Source of the DNA: Pseudomonas chlororaphis
GTDB lineage: Bacteria; Pseudomonadota; Gammaproteobacteria; Pseudomonadales; Pseudomonadaceae
Length of the DNA stretch: 63,492 bases
Direction of reading: 5' to 3'
Assembly: GCF_000783395.1 (NCBI RefSeq)
Contig: NZ_JSFK01000041.1
Coordinates: forward strand, 21,412-84,903
Below the pieces are notes generated by a model that was given only the letters and a program-made list of their open reading frames with translations, did no database searches and was not told the DNA's origin. This document shows, one piece after another, positions 1 through 6,852 of this stretch. Position 1 is the first letter of the stretch. Every line of letters begins with the position of its first letter. The translations under genes were made by a program, and so were the position numbers.

Positions 1-313
1 CCACAGGGTTTGCATTCCAGCGAGTAGGCTTGTGCATCGGCATCGAGAGCGCCACGCGTTTGAGCAGCTCCGGCAATTCGCGCAGAGCATTGAGGTCATC
101 ACTGCGGCTGCGCAACTGCGCCAGACGCGCCAGGCCTTCGCGCCGATAAGCGTCTCTGCGCCATTTTAGATAGCGCCGAATGCCGATCAACAACGCGGCC
201 AATATCAGCAGGGCGAGCAACACCCACCATCCCCACGTCTGCGGCGCATAACTGACCGGCTCGGGCAGGCCCAGCTCTTTGAGCTGTTCAATGCTCGGGA
301 TATTCGGGTTCAT
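1..313 (-). CDS. DUF4381 family protein (5' part only)
   Basis: The N-terminal 104 codons of a gene that continues beyond the left edge. The visible protein has a short polar N-terminus, one strongly hydrophobic segment at about residues 27-45 (starting WGWWVLLALLIL), then a basic, helical cytoplasmic stretch. This is the layout of DUF4381 proteins, which follow MoxR and DUF58 genes in Bat-like (aerotolerance-type) operons. The ATG at 313 overlaps the stop of the DUF58 gene in an ATGA arrangement, so the two are translationally coupled. Its biochemical role is unknown; the family is thought to belong to an inner-membrane MoxR/von Willebrand-factor-A chaperone complex. Identification rests on context and topology. 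Confidence 0.8.
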   Translation of the reverse strand, partial: MNPNIPSIEQLKELGLPEPVSYAPQTWGWWVLLALLILAALLIGIRRYLKWRRDAYRREGLARLAQLRSRSDDLNALRELPELLKRVALSMPMHKPTRWNANPV

Positions 314-1245
314 CGCCGTGCTCCGGCGCTTTTACCCAGCTCGGCGCGCAGTTGAGCGTGGGCCTCCTCGGCAGTGCTGAACATCATCAGCGGCACCTGA
401 CTGCGGCGCAGCAAAGTGGCGACGTCTTTCAGCCGACCGCTGAGAAAGTCCCCCAGCGGTTGGTGCACGTTGCGTTTTTCCACCGCCAGTTCCACTTGCA
501 ATTCGCCTTGGGTAACCAGCAGGCGACCGTTGGTTGGCAGCTTCATGGCCAGCGGGTCGTAGACCTGCAGCGCGATCACATCGTTGTGCGCCGACAATTG
601 CCGCATCAGTTGCAAGGTTCGTTCACCGGCCCCGGCGAAGTCGCTGACGATGCAGATCAAATGGTCGTGCCCGGCCAGGGCGAGGCAGCGTTGCAGAACC
701 TTGTCCAGTTGATCTTCGTCTTCAGCGTCGGGGTTGGCCGCGCTGAGTGCCTGATTCTGTTCGGCGATGCGGCTGAGCAAAGCCTCCACGCGTTTGCGGC
801 TGCGCAGCGGCGCCACGCTGTCGATGCGCTGATCGTTGAATACCAGCCCGCCGACCCGATCGCCGGCGTTGAACACCATCCACGCCGCCAGTGCCGCGAG
901 TTCTGCGCCGAGGGCCGATTTGAAGCTGCGCTGCGAGCCGAAGAACATCGACATGCGCTGATCGACGACGATCAATGCCGGACGGTCGCGCTCTTCGGTG
1001 AAGGTGCGCACCACCGGTTTGCCGGTGCGCAGCGAGGCGCGCCAGTCGAGGTGACGCAAATCATCGCCCGGCTGATAGCGACGCAGCTCATCGAAATTCA
1101 AGCCACGCCCGCGCAGGCGCGAAGCATGGTTGCCGGCGAGGATGCTGCCCCGCGGCTGTCGGGCAAGAAAACTCAGGTCACGGGCCTTGAACTCCAGCGC
1201 CATCAATTGCGCGAGAGAGACGTAGACCAGACCTTCGTCGTTCAT
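310..1245 (-). CDS. DUF58 domain protein of the MoxR operon
   Basis: A 311-residue soluble protein. It has the hallmark DUF58 stretch (RRYQPGDDLRHLDWRASLRTG at about residues 55-75), followed by a von Willebrand A-like segment with IVVDQRMSM, where a MIDAS-type DxSxS would normally sit and is here DQRMS. DUF58 proteins are partners of MoxR AAA+ ATPases and probably help mature or insert metal cofactors or assemble membrane complexes; the substrate is unknown. It overlaps moxR by 4 bp upstream and the DUF4381 gene by 4 bp downstream, so the three are tightly coupled. Confidence 0.88.
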   Translation of the reverse strand: MNDEGLVYVSLAQLMALEFKARDLSFLARQPRGSILAGNHASRLRGRGLNFDELRRYQPGDDLRHLDWRASLRTGKPVVRTFTEERDRPALIVVDQRMSMFFGSQRSFKSALGAELAALAAWMVFNAGDRVGGLVFNDQRIDSVAPLRSRKRVEALLSRIAEQNQALSAANPDAEDEDQLDKVLQRCLALAGHDHLICIVSDFAGAGERTLQLMRQLSAHNDVIALQVYDPLAMKLPTNGRLLVTQGELQVELAVEKRNVHQPLGDFLSGRLKDVATLLRRSQVPLMMFSTAEEAHAQLRAELGKSAGARR

Positions 1246-2222
1246 GCCGGAATCGCCACTTTATCGAGAATCCGGTCGAGCACCTGATCGGCACTGACGC
1301 CGTCGGCTACCGCGTCATAGCTCAATTGCAGGCGATGGCGCAGCACCGGGTGCACCACCGCGCGCACGTTGTCCGGCGAAACAAAATCCTGACCTTGCAA
1401 CCAGGCATCGGCGCGCGCGCAACGGTCCAGGCCAATGCCGCCACGCGGGCTGGCGCCGATGGCAATCCAGCGCGCGAGGTCTTCGTCGTAATCGGCGGGG
1501 TGGCGGGTGGCGTTGATCAGGTCGATCAGGTAGCTGTCGATGGCCGGAGAGACATGTACCGCGCTGACTTCTTTGCGCGCGGCGAAGATCACGTCCTGCG
1601 GCAGGCTGAAACCCTTGGCCGGCGTGGTGCTGGCGCCCTGAGCGAACTCCTCGTTGCGCAGCAGGCGCAGCACCTGGCTTTCGTTTTCGGCACTCGGGTA
1701 GTCGAGCAGGACTTTCATCAGAAAACGGTCCATCTGCGCTTCCGGCAACGGATAGGTGCCTTCCTGCTCGATCGGGTTTTGCGTCGCCACCACGATGAAT
1801 AATTCGGGCAATGCATGGCTGTTGCCAGCCACGGTGATCTGCCGTTCTTCCATGGCTTCGAGCAGCGCAGCTTGCACCTTCGCCGGCGCGCGGTTGATCT
1901 CGTCTGCCAGAATCAAATTGCCGAACAGCGGCCCCGGCTGAAAACGGATTTCGTTTTTGCCTTCGACCTGATGCAGCACCTCGGCGCCAGTAATGTCCGA
2001 GGGCAGCAGATCCGGGGTGAACTGAATGCGGCTCATCTTCGCGTCGAGGTGTTTGGCCAGCGCCTTGACCGTGCGCGTCTTGGCCAGCCCCGGCAGACTT
2101 TCCAGCAGCAAGTGACCGTTGGCCAACAGGCCGAGGAGGATCTGGCGGATCACCTGATCCTGGCCGAGCACGGCTTCGGCGATGCTGGCTTGCAGGGCAT
2201 TGAGGTCGGTAAGCGCAGTCAT
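1242..2222 (-). CDS. MoxR family AAA+ ATPase
   Basis: A 326-residue AAA+ ATPase of the MoxR family. The P-loop is ESLPGLAKT at about residues 41-49, Walker B is LILADEINRAP with the typical MoxR DEINRA signature, and the arginine-finger region follows TQNPIEQEGTYPLPEAQMDRF. The first glycine expected in the MoxR P-loop (usually EGxPGLAKT) is a serine here. MoxR ATPases act as chaperones with vWA-domain partners. The gene follows the MetA-like barrel gene by 23 bp and overlaps the DUF58 gene by 4 bp. Length is normal for the family. Confidence 0.92.
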   Translation of the reverse strand: MTALTDLNALQASIAEAVLGQDQVIRQILLGLLANGHLLLESLPGLAKTRTVKALAKHLDAKMSRIQFTPDLLPSDITGAEVLHQVEGKNEIRFQPGPLFGNLILADEINRAPAKVQAALLEAMEERQITVAGNSHALPELFIVVATQNPIEQEGTYPLPEAQMDRFLMKVLLDYPSAENESQVLRLLRNEEFAQGASTTPAKGFSLPQDVIFAARKEVSAVHVSPAIDSYLIDLINATRHPADYDEDLARWIAIGASPRGGIGLDRCARADAWLQGQDFVSPDNVRAVVHPVLRHRLQLSYDAVADGVSADQVLDRILDKVAIPA

Positions 2223-2245
2223 GGGGGCAGTCCTTTGTGTCCGGT

Positions 2246-3196
2246 CTAGAAAAAGGCCAGGGTCAGGTTGACGCTGAAGCCGTTGCCTTCAGGGCGGTTC
2301 TTGGTGTCGAACTCCGGCACCCAGCGCGCGCTGATATTGGCTTGCGCGTCGGCGAATTTGCCGGCCCAGCCGATCACCGGGCCGGCGCCCACCGAGCGTC
2401 CGCGATAGCCATTGAACGTGTCGGCGGTCTGGCCTTTGTCATCGGTGAGTTGCTGGATGTAGCCGGCCGCAATACCCGCGCTCCAGCCATCGCTAAAACC
2501 ATGGGTCCACAGCGCGTCGAGGGTGAAGATGTTGCCGTTGCGATAGTCGGTGGCGTCGTTCTCGGTATAGAACTCAAGACCGCTGGACAGCGTGAGTTCG
2601 CCACCCTTGCCATCCAGGTGGGTGAACGCCACGGTCGGCATGAAGGTGTAGTTGTTCTGCCCTGGGTTTGCCAGGCGATCCTTGTTGTAGGCGCCGGTCG
2701 GCACGTAGATCGGCAGGGACAGCGAAAGGTGGTTCAGTTCATCGAAGTGGTAGCCGGCGGCAATCGGCGTGATCAAGGCGTCGGCGAATTGCGTACCTGA
2801 GTCACTGTCACCCAACGTCCGTCCGCGCGGGCCGGTGATGCTGGCTTTGATGTCGGTGTATTGCACGGGAATGCCCACGGCCGAGGCGTAATTCCAGCGG
2901 CCCTTGCCGGTGTCCCAGACATGAGTGAAGTTGGCCATGGTGTAGGAGACTTTCATGTCGATCCCGCCGCTGACTGCGCCGGAAATCGGTGCACCGCTAC
3001 TGCCCTTGAGCGAGCCGTCGTACCAGATGCTGGTGAGCGACATGACCCAACCCGGCTCGGGCGGGACGATCCCGGCATTGGCAAACACCTGCTGGCCGGT
3101 GATCGGTCGGCCGACGCCGCCCTCTGCTGCGTAAAGCAGAGGACTGCCGATCATGCACAGCGCCAACAGCGGGCGCACAACGTTGGGCTTGATCAT
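2246..3196 (-). CDS. MetA/SphA-like outer-membrane channel protein
   Basis: A 316-residue exported protein. A signal peptide of about 23 residues (MIKPNVVRPLLALCMIGSPL, cleavage near LLYAA) precedes a glycine-rich body of alternating amphipathic strands that ends in an aromatic residue (LAFF), as in outer-membrane beta-barrels. It resembles the phenol meta-pathway (Phenol_MetA_deg) family of putative aromatic or hydrophobic substrate channels. A GGAG ribosome-binding site lies 7 nt before the ATG. It is third in a same-strand run that continues into moxR, which is unusual. Substrate unknown. Confidence 0.75.
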   Translation of the reverse strand: MIKPNVVRPLLALCMIGSPLLYAAEGGVGRPITGQQVFANAGIVPPEPGWVMSLTSIWYDGSLKGSSGAPISGAVSGGIDMKVSYTMANFTHVWDTGKGRWNYASAVGIPVQYTDIKASITGPRGRTLGDSDSGTQFADALITPIAAGYHFDELNHLSLSLPIYVPTGAYNKDRLANPGQNNYTFMPTVAFTHLDGKGGELTLSSGLEFYTENDATDYRNGNIFTLDALWTHGFSDGWSAGIAAGYIQQLTDDKGQTADTFNGYRGRSVGAGPVIGWAGKFADAQANISARWVPEFDTKNRPEGNGFSVNLTLAFF

Positions 3197-3208
3197 TAAA
3201 GGCTCCGC

Positions 3209-3409
3209 TTATTGGTTTGAATTGATCGTATTGAGCAACGGCATTTTCCATTCACCACTGGCGACTTCCGGTTTCGGCATATCAAGGCGAACAATCCCCT
3301 GTGCCGAACCGTTTGGCGTCGTGGGGCAGTTTGGCTGCTGGGCGCCGACGCCACAGCTGACAAACATGATCATCAGGCCGTATCCGGCGGCTTTGAAAGC
3401 AGCGTGCAT
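3209..3409 (-). CDS. small exported protein, 66 aa
   Basis: A 66-residue protein with an N-terminal hydrophobic signal-like segment (about residues 5-22, ending VGAQQ) and a short polar mature part containing CPTTPNG. An AAGGAA ribosome-binding site is 6 nt before the ATG. It is sandwiched between two MetA-like barrel genes with gaps of 9 and 12 bp, so it is almost certainly co-transcribed and may be a periplasmic accessory of the barrels. No family recognised. Confidence 0.6.
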   Translation of the reverse strand: MHAAFKAAGYGLMIMFVSCGVGAQQPNCPTTPNGSAQGIVRLDMPKPEVASGEWKMPLLNTINSNQ

Positions 3410-3418
3410 GGCGTTTCC

Positions 3419-4210
3419 TTATTTGCCGAATGTCACATTGATGCCCGTGTACACCACGAACTGCGGCAGCCCGTCGCCTTTGCGGTCGACCGTCCACTGC
3501 GGCTCGACGAAAGCGTTGAGGATGTTGCTGCCGGACTTCCAGGCTTTGCCGACACCCAGACCGAGCGGGATGTAGTGGGTGTCGTTTTTCAGGTCGAAAG
3601 TCCAGGTGCCGGTGGAGCGCAGGTACCAGCCTTTTTCCAGGTTATGGATGATGAACGGCTGCATCGTTGCGCTTTCGACGTGCGGGCGATCGTTGTCGCC
3701 GGCAAACGAACTCTGGTACTGCACCAGAGCACCGAGCAGACCGCGTGGTGAGGCGTCGATGGCCACAGCAGCGAGACCACCTTGCCATTTGCCGGTACCG
3801 AGTTCGTCCTGTTCGGCGGTCGGCGCAGTGATCAGCGGGCCAATGCCCAACTGCACGCCGTCGGTTTTCAGAATGAAGATATCGAACAGGTTCAGGTCGC
3901 CGATGCCGGTGCTGTAACCGTTGTGCGGATCGGGGCGGGTGCTGATCGGCAGCGTCGCGCGGACCAGTTGCGGCACGCCGATGAAATCGTTGGGCGCAAT
4001 CGGCAGGGTGCCGCGCAGCAACACGTCATTGCTGTGGGCGTTGCTGTCGTAGAGTTTCGGAGTGTAGTAGTCCTGCAGATTGGCACCGGGCGCGACGTTC
4101 AACGGGTTGTTGCTCTTGTTCGAGTCCTCGGCGTTATCCGCCTGCGCGCCACACGCAGCCGCCAGCGAACTCGCCAGAAAAAGAGTCTTCCCCACTCGAT
4201 TGACCATCAT
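3419..4210 (-). CDS. MetA-like outer-membrane protein, first gene of the run
   Basis: A 263-residue exported barrel-type protein. Start chosen at the first ATG of the MMVNRVGK sequence (4210; 4207 is the alternative) because a signal peptide begins there (to about residue 23, AACGAQADN) and AGGGA lies just upstream; a longer frame to 4282 adds residues that do not look like a signal peptide. Repeated glycine- and aromatic-rich strands (LPIAPNDFIGVPQLVRATLPIS, QPFIIHNLEKGWYLRSTGTW) and the ending NVTFGK fit a Phenol_MetA_deg-type channel. It is the promoter-proximal gene of the run that leads into moxR. Substrate unknown. Confidence 0.72.
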   Translation of the reverse strand: MMVNRVGKTLFLASSLAAACGAQADNAEDSNKSNNPLNVAPGANLQDYYTPKLYDSNAHSNDVLLRGTLPIAPNDFIGVPQLVRATLPISTRPDPHNGYSTGIGDLNLFDIFILKTDGVQLGIGPLITAPTAEQDELGTGKWQGGLAAVAIDASPRGLLGALVQYQSSFAGDNDRPHVESATMQPFIIHNLEKGWYLRSTGTWTFDLKNDTHYIPLGLGVGKAWKSGSNILNAFVEPQWTVDRKGDGLPQFVVYTGINVTFGK

Positions 4211-4620
4211 CCCCGATTCCCTGGTGGCTTTTGGATAACTTGGCACTTCGCGGCCGTTACTGCGTAATCCCTTTCTTATCAAGCCTGTAGGACACGTCTG
4301 AATGACGCTAGCAGCTAATCGGGAGTTAGCCAGTCGAATGGATTAATTCTTTGGTTTTGTGTACGGGTTCACAGGTGATTGTGTACTAACCATTCCATTG
4401 CTTACCGTGTAGGAGCTGTCGAGTGAAACGAGGCTGCGATCTTTTGATCTTGGTTTTATGGATCAAAATAAGAGGATCGTCCGGTCGCGGTTTGAGCTCT
4501 CGGCAACTACTACCCTTACGTATTTCAATTCGGAATGTTTAAAGGTTGTTTTGAATTTGCGGAACGTTCCCACAAGGTTTTCAGGTTGTCCGTCGGACGT
4601 CGGGTCTCTAGCCTGTGTTC
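4211..4620. other. intergenic region with a half REP and a promoter zone
   Basis: No credible gene. Divergent promoters must lie here, for the minus-strand barrel/MoxR run and for the plus-strand DUF6124 leader transcript. Positions 4408-4452 hold one arm of the TGTAGGAGCTG...GCTGCGATCTTTT repeat family without its partner arm. A perfect 10-bp palindrome GGAACGTTCC lies at 4561-4570, about 50 bp before the structured leader, and could be an operator. No convincing -35/-10 pair could be fixed. Confidence 0.5.
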
Positions 4621-4831
4621 GTCGCTGCCAAATCAGCGACCGGGACTGGAAACCCCGACGGGTATTAGTGGCGCGTACACGCCTTTCATAACGTATCCTT
4701 GCGCACTTCAAATGTGTGCAGTCCGTTATGGCGGCTGTGCGCGGGAGACCTTCGGGTCGACCGGGTCGCCGCTGCCCGGGTTTCCAACCTGCGTACAGCT
4801 GCCACCTCTTCGTCCGGAAACCGAATGGGAC
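4621..4831 (+). ncRNA. structured leader RNA upstream of the DUF6124 gene (candidate cis-regulatory RNA)
   Basis: Several nested hairpins can be read directly. GTCGCTG/CAGCGAC (4621-4627 with 4634-4640, perfect 7 bp). GGCG/CGCC (4670-4673 with 4680-4683). CATAACG/CGTTATG (4687-4693 with 4724-4730, perfect 7 bp) encloses TGCGCAC/GTGTGCA (4700-4706 with 4714-4720, one G-U), separated by an asymmetric internal loop. GCGGC/GCCGC (4731-4735 with 4768-4772) encloses GACC-UUCG-GGTC (4747-4758), a classic UUCG tetraloop. An alternative pairing CCGGG/CCCGG (4761-4765 with 4775-4779) competes with the GCGGC stem and could form a switch. The element ends about 27 bp before the DUF6124 ATG. From memory, similar sequence recurs before DUF3077/DUF6124 genes in many Pseudomonas; I cannot verify this here, nor whether it matches a catalogued RNA. 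Confidence 0.6.
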
Positions 4832-4858
4832 AGCTCCAACTTTCAGCGGAGTTACACC

Positions 4859-5227
4859 ATGAAAAAACCAACACCCAACCCCCCAGAATCAGACGCCGAC
4901 AGCACATCCCCCTACGCCTCAGTCGACAGTAAAAAACTCCACGAAGCCGCCGACCGCGCCCTCGACTACTACCTCAATCCCGCCGCCTGCATCATGTCCA
5001 GCGCCAACGAGCCGGAACCCATGTACCTCGCCAATCCCAGGTACAACACCGAATCCCTTCTAGCCAACGCCAGCGAAACCCTCGGCTCGGCCAGCGAGAT
5101 GCTGATCAATTTCGCCGCGTCGCTGGAAACCTCGCAGCGCAAGACTGCACTGGGTATCGCACAGGTCGTAATGCTGGGCGAACTGGCCGTCAACCAAGCC
5201 CTCGATCACGTCGAACTCAATGACTGA
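4859..5227 (+). CDS. DUF6124 family protein
   Basis: A 122-residue protein beginning MKKPTPNPPESDADS, with a proline/serine-rich N-terminus and a helical body (LHEAADRALDYYL, SETLGSASEMLINFAASLE). It matches the Pseudomonas DUF6124 (formerly DUF3077) family of unknown function. The start at 4859 is chosen because GCGGAG lies 7 nt upstream and family members begin with a similar short polar N-terminus. The frame stays open upstream to 4535, but that stretch is the structured leader and its translation looks non-protein-like. The gene faces the YciI gene across repeats. Confidence 0.8.
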   Translation: MKKPTPNPPESDADSTSPYASVDSKKLHEAADRALDYYLNPAACIMSSANEPEPMYLANPRYNTESLLANASETLGSASEMLINFAASLETSQRKTALGIAQVVMLGELAVNQALDHVELND

Positions 5228-5239
5228 TCTCTGTTGAAT

Positions 5240-5352
5240 GATCGTTCCCACGCTCTGCGTGGGAATGCAGCCCTTGACGCTCTGCGTCAAATTCGCAAGC
5301 TGGTACGCGGAGCGTCCCTTGAGGCATTCCCACGCAGAGCGTGGGAACGATC
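5240..5352. repeat. REP/REPIN family A (GATCGTTCCCACGC type)
   Basis: Long inverted repeat: GATCGTTCCCACGCTCTGCG at the left end is mirrored at 5326-5352, with a smaller palindrome between. The same element recurs at 15992-16102 and 23704-23809. It sits between the convergent ends of the DUF6124 and YciI genes and is followed at 5357-5393 by a single arm of repeat family B. Confidence 0.85.
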
Positions 5353-5402
5353 AGAATCAAAAGATCGCAGCCTTCGGCAGCTCCTACATGGGGATATCCG
5401 GT

Positions 5403-5828
5403 TCAGCTGTTTTTCTTGGCCTGTTCGCGGATGCGCTCTTCTTGCGCACGTGCTTCTGGGGTGAACTCGGCGCCGAAGTCTTCGGCAGAAAAAATCTGGC
5501 GGATTTCAATATCAGACTCGCCTGGCATCGGATTAGGGCAGCGCTTGACCCATTCGATGGCTTCTTCTTTCGACTTCACTTCCCAGATCCAGTAACCCGC
5601 CACCAATTCTTTGGTCTCGATGAACGGCCCGTCGATGACCGTGCGTTTGTCACCGGAGAAATGCACGCGAGCGCCTTTGCTGCTCGGGTGCAGGCCATCG
5701 CAATCGATCAGAATGCCGGCCTTGACCAGTTCTTCGTTGAAGTTGCCCATGGCGGTGATCAGTTCTTCGCTGGGCATGATGCCGGCCTCCGAGTCGGCGC
5801 TGGCTTTTACAAGGATCATGAAGCGCAT
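5403..5828 (-). CDS. YciI family (DGPF domain) protein
   Basis: A 141-residue protein of the YciI-like/DGPF family. The N-terminus MRFMILVKAS, the central DGPFIETKELVAGYWIWEVKS and the later IEIRQIFSAEDFG are characteristic. The family forms dimeric ferredoxin-like folds; members are often linked to ECF sigma factors but mostly lack a known activity. No sigma factor gene is adjacent. The C-terminus has a charged helical tail (EARAQEERIREQAKK). It is transcribed divergently from tpx. Confidence 0.88.
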   Translation of the reverse strand: MRFMILVKASADSEAGIMPSEELITAMGNFNEELVKAGILIDCDGLHPSSKGARVHFSGDKRTVIDGPFIETKELVAGYWIWEVKSKEEAIEWVKRCPNPMPGESDIEIRQIFSAEDFGAEFTPEARAQEERIREQAKKNS

Positions 5829-5932
5829 GGCGGTTACTCCGTGGATTGTGGGGATTCGTTGTTTAGTCGAACGAGCCAGCGGTGAATCGACAGGGATCCT
5901 AAATAAAAGACCAGTAACACCACAGAATCCAT

Positions 5933-6022
5933 TGTGGGAGCGAGCCTGCTCGCGAAGAGGTCGTCACATTCAACATTTATGCTGACTGATCCAGCGCCTT
6001 CGCGAGCAGGCTCGCTCCCACA
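5933..6022. repeat. REP family C (TGTGGGAGCGAGCCTGCTCGCG type)
   Basis: Inverted pair: TGTGGGAGCGAGCCTGCTCG at the left is mirrored by CGAGCAGGCTCGCTCCCACA at the right. It lies in the region between the divergent YciI and tpx genes. This is the most frequent repeat family in the window. Confidence 0.88.
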
Positions 6023-6040
6023 TGGGGAATTGCGCTGGTT

Positions 6041-6050
6041 TTGTATACAA
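6041..6050. promoter_or_regulatory. TTGTATACAA palindrome, possible GntR-type operator
   Basis: Perfect 10-bp palindrome TTGTATACAA, 116 bp before the tpx start in the divergent yciI-like/tpx interval. This sequence type is a common operator for FadR-subfamily GntR regulators. No such regulator is encoded nearby, so the regulator and target are unknown. Confidence 0.3.
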
Positions 6051-6165
6051 TTTTTCAGGCAGGCACCCAACAATTTCCAAACAGGGCATAGGTCGTCGGA
6101 CAATTTCGTGGTTAACTTCGGCCTCTTGCATGCTTTCCAATCAAAACATCAGAAGGACTCAAGTC

Positions 6166-6666
6166 ATGGCTCAAGTCACCCTTAAAGGCAATCCGGTTCA
6201 AGTCAACGGCCAGTTGCCACAAGCCGGTTCCAAGGCGCCAGCCTTTTCTCTGGTTGCCGGCAATCTGTCCGACGTCACCCTGAAAGACTTTGCCGGCAAG
6301 CGCAAAGTGCTGAACATCTTCCCAAGCGTCGACACCCCGACCTGCGCCACTTCCGTGCGCAAGTTCAACGCTCAGGCCAACGAAGTGGCAAACACAGTGG
6401 TGCTGTGCATCTCGGCTGACCTGCCGTTCGCTCAAGCGCGTTTCTGCGGCGCCGAAGGTCTGGAAAACGTCCAGAACCTGTCGACCCTGCGCGGTGCCGA
6501 GTTCATCGAGAACTACGGCGTGGCCATCGCTGACGGCCCGCTGAAAGGCCTGACCGCTCGCGCCGTTGTGGTTCTGGACGAAAACGACAACGTCCTGCAC
6601 AGCGAACTGGTCAAGGAAATCGCTGAAGAGCCTAACTACGACGCCGCTCTGGCCGTATTGAAGTAA
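6166..6666 (+). CDS. tpx: thiol peroxidase Tpx
   Basis: A 166-residue atypical 2-Cys peroxiredoxin that reduces hydroperoxides with thioredoxin as electron donor. The peroxidatic cysteine is in SVDTPTCATSVRKF and the resolving cysteine in ARFCGAEGLENV, both at the usual Tpx positions. The ATG at 6166 follows an AGAAGGA ribosome-binding site and gives the expected MAQVTLKGNPV start. A strong intrinsic terminator follows, so it is a single-gene unit. Confidence 0.97.
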   Translation: MAQVTLKGNPVQVNGQLPQAGSKAPAFSLVAGNLSDVTLKDFAGKRKVLNIFPSVDTPTCATSVRKFNAQANEVANTVVLCISADLPFAQARFCGAEGLENVQNLSTLRGAEFIENYGVAIADGPLKGLTARAVVVLDENDNVLHSELVKEIAEEPNYDAALAVLK

Positions 6667-6694
6667 GCTCTGCCATAAAGCTTTTACAATTGTT

Positions 6695-6726
6695 AACGGC
6701 CTGGCCCTGTCCAGGCCGTTTTCATT
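6695..6726 (+). terminator. rho-independent terminator of tpx
   Basis: Perfect 10-bp stem AACGGCCTGG / CCAGGCCGTT (6695-6704 with 6711-6720), a 6-nt loop, then TTTTCATTT. It begins 28 bp after the tpx stop. Confidence 0.93.
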
Positions 6727-6747
6727 TGTGTATCAGTGTTTTGCCTC

Positions 6748-6786
6748 ACACCTTGAAACGTAAGGTGTAAGTAAATTGCCGGTAAA
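6748..6786 (+). promoter_or_regulatory. CpxR-box-like repeats and inverted repeat upstream of muxA
   Basis: Three GTAAR copies at exact 11-bp spacing: GTAAG at 6760, GTAAA at 6771 and GTAAA at 6782. This fits the CpxR box (two GTAAA separated by a few bases) reported for envelope-stress control of Pseudomonas RND pumps. An overlapping inverted repeat ACACCTT-N7-AAGGTGT occupies 6748-6768. The array ends 66 bp before muxA. Confidence 0.5.
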
Positions 6787-6852
6787 GCTGCTTTGCTAAT
6801 TCCCCATCAGTGCTTATCGTTCAGCCTCCCGTAAAAGAAGCCCACGCGCCCA

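Noticed and set aside
4535..4858. 108-residue N-terminal extension of the DUF6124 protein
   Set aside because: The stretch is a multi-hairpin leader, is Cys/Pro/Arg-rich without domain character, and the start at 4859 has its own ribosome-binding site.
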